Assembly: GCA_046724665.1 (NCBI GenBank)
Contig: JBKOWZ010000098.1
Location: forward strand, 1-38,108
Direction of reading: 5' to 3'
DNA: 38,108 nt
Source: Actinocrinis sp046724665
Lineage (GTDB): Bacteria > Actinomycetota > Actinomycetes > Streptomycetales > Catenulisporaceae
Shown here: piece after piece, positions 16,901-22,538 of the stretch
Numbering within the stretch: position 1 is the stretch's first letter
How the letters are laid out: every line of letters begins with the position of its first letter
Notes under the pieces: model-generated
Databases searched by the model: none
What the model was told of the DNA's origin: nothing
Seen by the model: only the letters and a program-made list of their open reading frames with translations
Program-made: the position numbers and the translations under genes

Positions 16901-17736
16901 CGAGCGGGTCGCTGCTGGCCACCGGTACGTTCACCGGCGAGTCCGCCTCCGGCTGGCAGACGCTGACGTTCGCCTCGCCGGTGGCGATCTCGGCGAACAC
17001 CCCGTACATCGCCTCCTATCACGCGCCGGGCGGCTACTACGCCTCGAACGGGGCGTACTTCACCTCGGCGATCGCCTCGTACCCGCTCACCGCGCTCCAG
17101 AGCGTGTCCGGCGCGGGCAACGGGCTGTACCTGTACGAGTCGAACTCGAACCTGGCGCCCAGCAACAGCTACAACGCCACGAACTACTGGGTGGACGTGA
17201 ACTTCACGACCACCACCAGCGGCACGGCCACCAGCACCGCGCCCGCCGCGGCGACGTCCAACGGGTCGATCATCCCGGCGACGGACAACGTGCCGGACAT
17301 GGACGACGTCGTCACCACGACGACCGGCGTCTCCGACGCCGTACACCCGCCGTCGGTGACGTTCGCGCAGCCGATCCAGCCGCAGAGCCTGCACATCACG
17401 GTCACCACCACGGTCGGCACGCTGGGCACTGAATCGCCCGCGGGCACCGCCGTGGCCGGTACCCTGTTGTACAACCCTGCGACGCTGACGGCTTCGTTCC
17501 AGCCGAGCGCGCCGCTGCGTCCGGGCGCGATCTACCGCGCGGTGGCCACGGCGAACGACGTGCACGGCAAGGCGGCCCAGCCCATCACCTGGACCTTCCG
17601 GGAGTTGGCGCCGGGAAGCGCGGCGCCGCCCCGTCCGGTGAACCTGCCGTCGAAGGGGATGCCGCCGGTGACCACGCTGGCCACCGAGGGCGACTCCTGG
17701 CGGCGCACCGACCCGCTGCCGCCGACCGACGTGTAG
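13981..17736 (+). CDS. Large secreted protein: N,N-dimethylformamidase-like domain, Ig-like and two DUF4082 domains
   Basis: 1251 residues. A Sec signal peptide (1-42, cleavage after AHA) is followed by a domain (about 60-540) like the large subunit of N,N-dimethylformamidase, with LGWYGGDGARLMP, MIQWLERNGYDTSYLSGIDV and SSGHDEYWNQNQYDAVKAA (His286). Next is an Ig-like module (about 545-640), a DUF4082 domain (about 642-800, starting CPCS and ending NTNYYVDAVF), a Big_5-type Ig-like domain (about 810-905), a second DUF4082 domain (about 915-1075) and a final Ig-like region (about 1095-1210). The two DUF4082 copies are clearly duplicates. ATG 13981 is preferred over ATG 13930 because it gives a clean signal peptide and has a G-rich ribosome site. 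Enzymatic activity is unproven; a glycan-linked surface role is inferred from the neighbours. Confidence 0.9.
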   Translation: MYIRSVSAFFSQLSGPRRLALILGTALAVVAAVIAPAVTAHADPCGPGSNAVACENSRPGTPMSQWYSPSAWGDIQGFSTTQSVAPGGTISFKVDSPEPYKVEIFRLGWYGGDGARLMPTSPATVFPAVSQPSCNRDPATGEVDCGNWTVTASWTAPADAVSGLYLADLDETSGHGFMPYPFVVTNPASHSDIVVQTSDQTWQAYNMYGGADLYQGNGPAPDGRAYAVSYNRPLNVSGSNGIFGSEYPMIQWLERNGYDTSYLSGIDVSTQGSLLLNHKVYMSSGHDEYWNQNQYDAVKAARDAGVNLAFFAGNDIFWRTRLAPSIVDGAPNRTLTSYKMTKMEFPQPDGIADPSGQWTGTWMDPAGAGIGGNQPGNALTGSLFTVNGYNANAISVTYPYSTGRLWRDTQVASLQPGQAYTMQTGTLGYEWNSDVANSVRPQGEIDMSSTSVNLTNGTLLKDYGNVYGNGTAVHSLTLYKAPSGALVFSSGTVQWAWGLSTLHYDLATTEDPVQQQATANLLADMGSQPTTLQAGLTVPSKSTDTTGPATSVATPSSGASVPAMSPVTVSGTTTDSGGVVARVEVSTDGGTTWQPATGLGSWSYSWTPTQLGSFNILVRAEDDSANVGNTVTVPVTVGPQSCPCSIFPNSATPAKADSGDGASVNLGVKFATSTPGAVTGVRFYKAAANTGRHVGSLWTASGTLLGSVTFGDESPDGWQTALFSQPIPISANTTYVVSYLAPGGHYSADAGYFANQGAGLSPITALKSNSTSANGVYKYGSATAFPSAGFNNTNYYVDAVFQSNATSTTPPAVISTQPVSGASAVPVNTPITASLSEGINASTLRFTLTNDAGAAQSGSASYDPVGHVATFTPNGQLAMNTRYTATVNATDLWGNAMTSPYSWSFTTANTPPSFTCPCSLWNGAATPANPNVADTKSVEVGVRFQSAVAGYVTGVSFYKGAKNTGTHTGSLWTASGSLLATGTFTGESASGWQTLTFASPVAISANTPYIASYHAPGGYYASNGAYFTSAIASYPLTALQSVSGAGNGLYLYESNSNLAPSNSYNATNYWVDVNFTTTTSGTATSTAPAAATSNGSIIPATDNVPDMDDVVTTTTGVSDAVHPPSVTFAQPIQPQSLHITVTTTVGTLGTESPAGTAVAGTLLYNPATLTASFQPSAPLRPGAIYRAVATANDVHGKAAQPITWTFRELAPGSAAPPRPVNLPSKGMPPVTTLATEGDSWRRTDPLPPTDV

Positions 17737-17791
17737 CCCGACGGCAGCAGTCAGCCAGACAACAGCCAGACAGAAAGCAGGCCCCGTTCCG

Positions 17792-18844
17792 ATGAGCTCG
17801 GTCAGCGTCGTCATCCCCTGCTACCGCTACGGGCACTTCCTGGAGCAGTCGGTAGGCAGCGCGCTGACCGGGCAGGACGGGGTCGATGTCCGAGTCCTGA
17901 TCATCGACGACGCCTCGCCCGACGACTCCGCCGCGGCGGCCCGGCGCATCGCCGCGGCGGACCCGCGGGTCGAGGTCGTCGTGCACGAACACAACATGGG
18001 CCACCTCAGGACGTACAACGAGGGCCTGCTCGAGTGGGCGGACGGCGACTACACGGTGCTGCTGTCCGCCGACGACCGGCTGGTGCCCGGCGCCCTCGTG
18101 CGCGCCGCGGCCCTGCTCGACGCGCACCCCGAAGTAGGGTTCTGCTACGGCCGTCCGATGCGCTTCACCTCCGACGCGCCGCTGCCCCCGGCGCGCACCG
18201 AAGGCGACGGCTGGACGGTCTGGCCGGGCAGGTGGTGGCTCGAGCGCCGCTTCAAGGCCGGCCACGGCTGCATCACCTCCCCGGAGGTGGTCGTCCGCAC
18301 CGACCTGCAACGCAAACTCGGCGGCTACGACCCGCGCCTGCCGCACTCCGGCGACATCGAGATGTGGATGCGCTTCGCCGCCCACGCCGATGTCGGCTAC
18401 CTCCGGGGCGTGGACCAGGCGTACTACCGCGTCCACAGCGCGAGCATGTCGAAGACCGATTTCGCGGGCCAGCTGGACGATCTGCGCCAGCGCAGGGCGG
18501 CGTACGAGGTAGTCCTCGAGAAGTGCGAGGACACCCTCGACACCCGCGAGCGCCAGCGCCTCGCCGACACGGTCCACCGCAAGCTGGCCCGCCAGGCCCT
18601 TTGGCGCGCCAGCCGCGCATACGACCGCGGTCGCACCGGCCAGGTCCCGGTCGAGGAACTCGTCGAGTTCGCGCAGGACTGCTGGCCCGACTACCGCACC
18701 CTGCCCGAGTTCCGCGGCCTGTCCGTACGCCGCCGCATCGGCCCCGCCGCGATGCCGTACCTCCAGCCGCTCGTTCTCTCGGCCTACGCGCACAAGGGCC
18801 GCGAGTGGCTCTGGTGGCGAAACTGGCGGCGCACGGGCATTTAG
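17792..18844 (+). CDS. Glycosyltransferase family 2
   Basis: 350 residues. The GT-A motifs are VSVVIPCYRYGHFLEQSVGSAL, VRVLIIDDASPDDSAAAAR and YTVLLSADDRLVPGAL, with an A-D-D metal site. GRWWLERRFKAGHGCITSPEVVVRTDL and SGDIEMWMRFAAHADVGYL form the acceptor side. The C-terminal about 130 residues are helical and basic, ending in GREWLWWRNWRRTGI. The start is ATG 17792 with only a weak ribosome site. It follows the secreted protein by 55 bases and may share its transcript. Its last 27 codons and about 30 bases downstream are repeated, 91% identical, at 20679-20790. Confidence 0.9.
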   Translation: MSSVSVVIPCYRYGHFLEQSVGSALTGQDGVDVRVLIIDDASPDDSAAAARRIAAADPRVEVVVHEHNMGHLRTYNEGLLEWADGDYTVLLSADDRLVPGALVRAAALLDAHPEVGFCYGRPMRFTSDAPLPPARTEGDGWTVWPGRWWLERRFKAGHGCITSPEVVVRTDLQRKLGGYDPRLPHSGDIEMWMRFAAHADVGYLRGVDQAYYRVHSASMSKTDFAGQLDDLRQRRAAYEVVLEKCEDTLDTRERQRLADTVHRKLARQALWRASRAYDRGRTGQVPVEELVEFAQDCWPDYRTLPEFRGLSVRRRIGPAAMPYLQPLVLSAYAHKGREWLWWRNWRRTGI

Positions 18845-18947
18845 CCCGACCGGCACCCTCGCGAGCCACGGCCCGTTGTCAGCGCGCAGCGGGCGCGGTA
18901 GCGCCCCAAAGTCCGTGGAACGTCCGAGCGCAGCGAGGACGCGGAAC
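18762..18947 (+). repeat. Repeat copy A: 3' end of the glycosyltransferase gene plus downstream block
   Basis: The first 112 bases (18762-18873) match 20679-20790 without gaps and with 10 mismatches. The last 92 bases (18856-18947) match 21569-21658 at close to 90%. Copy A is intact and joined to the full glycosyltransferase gene, so it is probably the ancestral arrangement. Confidence 0.85.
18891..18941 (+). terminator. Hairpin pair after the glycosyltransferase gene
   Basis: GGGCGC-GGTA-GCGCCC (18891-18906) is a perfect six-pair hairpin, followed by CGTCC...GGACG arms around 18921-18941. There is no T-run, as is usual for actinobacterial terminators. The same pair occurs at 21604-21651 between two convergent genes, which supports a terminator role. 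Confidence 0.5.
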
Positions 18948-19304
18948 CTGACTTGGCGCACGATCACGGAGTTTGGATCGGTTCGTCTTTCTGACCTCGG
19001 GGTTCGTTGATCGCCGCGGGCTGATTTGCGCACTGATCGCGGGCTCGTAGGGTGGGCGGGTGTCTGCGTATGTGCGCACGGTCAAGACCGCGTCGGGCGG
19101 GCGCGGGCGCAATGCACTCCCGGCCAGCTCGCTGCGGATGCTGTGATCGTTCCCGGCGCCCACCCACCCGGTCTCGGGAACTGCGATCTCGGCGAAGGCA
19201 CCGCCACCGCGACAGCAACGTCCCCGTCGCAGAGCTCGTGCGCGGCATCGCGCGAGAGCGTTGCGCCTGACCCGGGACATCCTTGCGGGCGACGCCGTGT
19301 CGGT
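18948..19304. other. Gene-free interval between repeat A and the SnoaL-like gene
   Basis: About 360 bases. No intact gene seen on either strand. It holds a short stretch resembling the first codons of an IS1634-type transposase (19060-19098). The remainder has no feature I recognise. Confidence 0.4.
19060..19098 (+). pseudogene. Possible 5' remnant of an IS1634-family transposase gene
   Basis: GTG at 19060 opens a stretch reading M-SAYVRTVKTASG, which from memory resembles the conserved start of actinobacterial IS1634-type transposases. Similarity stops after about 13 codons, and the frame then runs into unrelated codons and a stop. If correct, this is the left end of a decayed insertion element. 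The match is short, so this remains a suggestion. Confidence 0.4.
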
Positions 19305-20300
19305 TCAGCCCCAGAACGCGTCCGCGACGTGTTGGTCCTCCACGCACTCATCCAGATCGCTGATCTTCTCGCCGACGATCCGGAACACGATCCCGCCCAT
19401 CGCGTCCAGGCGCCGCCCGTGCCGCTCGGCGGTGGCGCGGTGCACGGACATGACGTGCCCACGGCCGTCGGAGAACAGATGCTGCAGTTCGACCCGCATC
19501 GTTCCCGCGGTCTCGCTGCCGAGCTGCCGGTAGTACTGCAGGACCGCGTCAAGGCCCTTGTAGTCGCCCGACAGGCTGTGACTGCCCGGCACATGGTGTG
19601 TGCAGTCACCGGTCATCAGCCCGGACAACGTCTCCATGTCGCCACGTGAGAAGGCGTCGTACCCCTTGCGGACGAGCGCGGCGTGCGGGTGCTCGGCCCG
19701 GGTCATATCCCCGGCGGTGAAGTAGTTGTGCACGTCGTAGAACGCCACGGAGGAGGCAGCCGGCACGCCCGCCCTCTGGGAGTACGGCTTGATCTGGTGC
19801 TCCGCGAACTCCTCGAAGGTCTCGCGGTCCCGCCACAGGTCAGTGACCCGGACACCGCCGTCCGCCATGGCGGCCCAGTGAAAGAGGCACCCCTCGGGGC
19901 CGACGCCTTCGCGCGCCAGACCCATCATCTCGATGACCTGGTCGTACTGCGCCAGGCTGGCGGCGAAGTCCATGACCACGGCGATCGGCGCACGCACACC
20001 GGCGAGCTCATCGGCGGGCCGGTAGTTGTAGTTGTGCACCTCGTAGAACGTCATGGTCGGCGCCTGACTGATGCCGGCCTGCCGCGAGTACGGGCCGATC
20101 TGCTCGCGTGCGAACCGCTCGAACTGCTCCCGCTCCCGCCACACGTCGATGATCAGGATGCCGCCTGCGTGGGCGGCCGCCCAGTGGGACAGGATGCCGG
20201 CGGGACCGGCACCGCGGGGGCTGAGGCCCATCAGACGACAAACCTCGTCGTACTGGGTGAGGGTGGTGTTGGCGAACTCCATGCGCACGGCGACAGCCAT
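19305..20300 (-). CDS. Tandem-duplicated domain protein with C-terminal SnoaL-like domain
   Basis: 331 residues with three domains. Residues about 6-90 and 100-186 are two copies of one module, each running from QYDEV/QYDQV...MGL, through HWAA and DVWRERE.FERFA or DLWRDRETFEEFA, to TFYEVHNY or AFYDVHNYF. They look about half identical and resemble dimeric alpha/beta-barrel or antibiotic-monooxygenase-like small domains. The last part (about 200-325) is SnoaL/NTF2-like: LVRKGYDAFSRGDMETLSGLMTGDCTHHVPGSHSLSGDYKG then MGGIVFRIVGEKISDLDE. The start is ATG 20300 with AGGAG seven bases upstream. No function can be assigned. It sits between the repeat fragments A and B, so it was probably acquired. 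Confidence 0.8.
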   Translation of the reverse strand: MAVAVRMEFANTTLTQYDEVCRLMGLSPRGAGPAGILSHWAAAHAGGILIIDVWREREQFERFAREQIGPYSRQAGISQAPTMTFYEVHNYNYRPADELAGVRAPIAVVMDFAASLAQYDQVIEMMGLAREGVGPEGCLFHWAAMADGGVRVTDLWRDRETFEEFAEHQIKPYSQRAGVPAASSVAFYDVHNYFTAGDMTRAEHPHAALVRKGYDAFSRGDMETLSGLMTGDCTHHVPGSHSLSGDYKGLDAVLQYYRQLGSETAGTMRVELQHLFSDGRGHVMSVHRATAERHGRRLDAMGGIVFRIVGEKISDLDECVEDQHVADAFWG

Positions 20301-20678
20301 GATCGTTCTCCTATCGGCAGTCAAGCCCTCTCGGATTAACGCTGGTCGTACATATCGTGAGCACGAGGCTGCGGACAGTGCGATCGGCTATCCGGGTGAC
20401 TGGACGCGGCCAGCCGCCACACCCTCGGCGCCGCGCCGCCCGTTCACAGCGACGGGAATCCCGGGACGGTGCACCCAGGCACCGAGCAGACCGTGGAGCA
20501 GGGCGTGGTGACCCTCACCCCGGCCCCGGCGCGCATGGGATCAGTTATCACCGACATTCACAGAAGAACGACATCTGCCGCCCACAGGCGACGCAGACCT
20601 CAGGGATCTGATCCAACCAGCCCTCGCCACCAGACCACACCCGGAAGGACCGTGTGCACTAAAGTGAGCCAACTCGGG
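20301..20678. other. Gene-free interval upstream of the SnoaL-like gene
   Basis: About 380 bases with no gene I can support. It should hold the promoter of the minus-strand SnoaL-like gene. TCGTG-AG-CACGA (20355-20366) is a small perfect inverted repeat about 55 bases upstream of that start and could be an operator. The right part, up to the repeat at 20679, has no recognised feature. Confidence 0.35.
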
Positions 20679-20790
20679 TCCAGCCGCTCGTTCTCTCGGC
20701 CTACGCGCACAAGGTCCGCGAGCGGCTCCGGTGGCGAAACTGGCGGCGCACCGGCATTTAACCCGACCCACGCCCTCGCGACCCACGGCT
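20679..20790 (+). repeat. Repeat copy B: detached 3' end of a glycosyltransferase gene
   Basis: Gapless 102/112 match to 18762-18873. In the original reading frame it still reads PLVLSAYAHKVRERL-RWRNWRRTGI and stops at the same place, so it is a 27-codon gene fragment. It ends abruptly after CCTCGCGACCCACGGCT, where copy C begins again with nearly the same 17 bases at 21570. Confidence 0.8.
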
Positions 20791-20847
20791 ATAACAGAAT
20801 GATGACACTCCTCCTCATGTGGCCGACCAGCCTCCAGACTGTTTTCC

Positions 20848-21546
20848 ATGGTGGTCGCGCAACTGGTTCTCGACTATATTAGAGCGCTTATATGGCCGGT
20901 AGTGATCCTGGTCACCATCTTCGCGTTTCGCCAGCGACTGGCAGGACTCGTCACCCGGCTCGACTCCATTGACGCGGTCGGCGCGAGCGTAAAGTTCTAC
21001 CAGGATGTAGGCGCGGCACAGCGGGATCTGGAGGTGGCGCGGGAGGATCCGGGCTCCAGAGTGACACTGCCGACTCCGGCGGTCGAGCATCCTAAGGTGG
21101 CTGCCATAGCCAACCGCGTATTGGCGTCATATCCGGAAGTCCCCCACGCGATACCGACCCTAAGAATCGCTGAGGTGGTTGCTGACGCCTGGGGTGACCT
21201 GCAAGAGTTTGTCGATCGGATCATCCAAGAGTTCTCAACCATCGACCCTCGGCTCGCGGCTTCGCGCCCGTCGCATGCCTTGCGTCAGCTGGCGGGTCTG
21301 ACAGGTGTGGCCGGATGGCGAGAAGCCAGCCTCGCGATAGAGCGACTGCAAGAGTCGGTCGGGACAACCCATACGAAGAGCTCACAAGCGCCTATTTCGC
21401 TCGGGGCGCTCGTTGCCTTCACCGCAGTGGATAAATGGCGGGAGCGCCGGGCGGGGGTAGAACTGATTCAGACCGTCGACCTCGCCCTTTCCACCCTGCG
21501 TGGACTGTTGGAAGACACCGTGACAGCCAACGCCCCGACCACCTGA
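20848..21546 (+). CDS. Hypothetical protein with one N-terminal membrane helix
   Basis: 232 residues. A hydrophobic helix lies near the N-terminus (about 12-26, LIWPVVILVTIFAF), followed by RQRLAGLVTRLDSI and a soluble, largely helical cytoplasmic part without recognisable motifs. Codon use differs from neighbours: early codons include AGA, ATA, CTT and ATT, and the GC content is visibly lower, which suggests transfer from elsewhere. There is no Shine-Dalgarno sequence before ATG 20848. It lies between repeat fragments B and C, so it probably entered by an insertion that split one copy of the repeat. I do not recognise the family and assign no function. Confidence 0.65.
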   Translation: MVVAQLVLDYIRALIWPVVILVTIFAFRQRLAGLVTRLDSIDAVGASVKFYQDVGAAQRDLEVAREDPGSRVTLPTPAVEHPKVAAIANRVLASYPEVPHAIPTLRIAEVVADAWGDLQEFVDRIIQEFSTIDPRLAASRPSHALRQLAGLTGVAGWREASLAIERLQESVGTTHTKSSQAPISLGALVAFTAVDKWRERRAGVELIQTVDLALSTLRGLLEDTVTANAPTT

Positions 21547-21568
21547 GCCCGATACATGGTCCGAGGAC

Positions 21569-21658
21569 TCCTCGCGACCCGCGGCTCGTTGTCAGCGCGT
21601 AGCGGGCGCGGTAGCGCCCAAGTTTGTGGAGCGTCCGAGCGCAGCGAGGACGCGGAAC
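21569..21658 (+). repeat. Repeat copy C: downstream hairpin block
   Basis: Matches 18856-18947 at close to 90%, including the GGGCGC-GGTA-GCGCCC hairpin (21604-21619) and the CGTCC...GGACG arms. It lies between the hypothetical gene and the convergent glycosyltransferase at 21723 and can serve as a two-way terminator. Copies B and C together rebuild one complete copy of A, interrupted by the hypothetical gene. Confidence 0.8.
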
Positions 21659-21722
21659 GGGGGCGGGAGGGAGGGCAAACACACAGCGCGAAGCGCGTCA
21701 GGCGCGGCGCAGCGAAGCCGGA

Positions 21723-22538
21723 TCAGACCTTTGAATCCGAGTCCCACACCGTGTAATAAGTGTTCGGATTCACCAGGTAGCGCACGGTCGGGACGGGCAG
21801 GTGGGCGATGCGGTGGCGGCGCGCGTAACGGTAGAGGGAGGCCCAGTCCTCGCGCGGGAGCACGCCGCGATCGCGGCGCAGGCGGCTGAAGCGCAGCGCT
21901 CGGGAGCGCCTCGCGACGAACGCGTTCGCGTCGAGGAACGCTCGTTCGCGGGCGGCGCGGCGGTCGTAGGGGACTGAGAGGATGTCCATCTCGCGGCCGT
22001 CGGGGGTCACTCGGCGCAGCGCCGTGTAGACGCCGTCCAGCCTGTACGCGCGCTCGTTCGGCCTCGCTTCGAGCGCCGCGAGGGTCGCGGCGAGGTGGTC
22101 GGGCTCCCACGTGTTGTCGTCGTCGAGGAACGCTACGAACGGCGAGCGCGCCAAGCGGATGCCCACGTTGCGCACGACGCCGAGGACCGCCGTGTTCCTG
22201 CTGAGGCTCACGACCGTGACACGCGGGTCGTCGGGTAGCGGCGGGACCTGGCCGCCGCCGTCGTCCACGACGATGATCTGGTGCTCGGCGACCGTCTGCG
22301 CGAGGGCCGACCGCACCGCCGCTTGGAGTGTGTCAGCGCGCTTGTACGTCGGGACGACGGTGGTCACCAGGGGCGGCGGGCCGGCCGGCAGCAGGCGTCG
22401 CAGACGTCTGACTTCCGCGCTCTCGAAGAGCCAGACCCGGGGCACCGTGTGCCAGAGCAGCACCTTGTTGCGCAGCTCGTAGAGCGGCAGCCAGCCGTAG
22501 CGGCGGCGCAGGACGCGCTTGACGGCGCGACGGATCAC
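21723..22538 (-). CDS. Glycosyltransferase family 2
   Basis: 271 residues. A basic N-terminus (IRRAVKRVLRRRYGW) is followed by GT-A motifs: LVTTVVPTYKRADTLQAAVRSAL, HQIIVVDDGGGQ and FVAFLDDDNTWEPDHLAATL, with D-D-D as the metal site. The C-terminal REDWASLYRYARRHRIAHLPVPTVRYL fits the acceptor side of the family. GTG 22538 is chosen because AGGAG lies seven bases upstream; the same open frame extends far upstream, but that part is antisense to the neighbouring gene's frame. The start overlaps the stop of the polymerase-flippase gene as GTGA. It is last in a minus-strand operon with the fusion protein and a Wzz-like protein. Confidence 0.9.
   Translation of the reverse strand: MIRRAVKRVLRRRYGWLPLYELRNKVLLWHTVPRVWLFESAEVRRLRRLLPAGPPPLVTTVVPTYKRADTLQAAVRSALAQTVAEHQIIVVDDGGGQVPPLPDDPRVTVVSLSRNTAVLGVVRNVGIRLARSPFVAFLDDDNTWEPDHLAATLAALEARPNERAYRLDGVYTALRRVTPDGREMDILSVPYDRRAARERAFLDANAFVARRSRALRFSRLRRDRGVLPREDWASLYRYARRHRIAHLPVPTVRYLVNPNTYYTVWDSDSKV

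Noticed and set aside
14689..17814. A minus-strand open frame of about 1040 codons antisense to the secreted protein
   Set aside because: Arg/Gly/Ala/Val-rich low-complexity translation with no motifs, a normal effect of high GC; the plus strand has a signal peptide and recognisable domains.
18948..20678. The segment between repeat copies as a complete integrative element
   Set aside because: No integrase, recombinase or intact transposase gene is present, so only a scar can be claimed.
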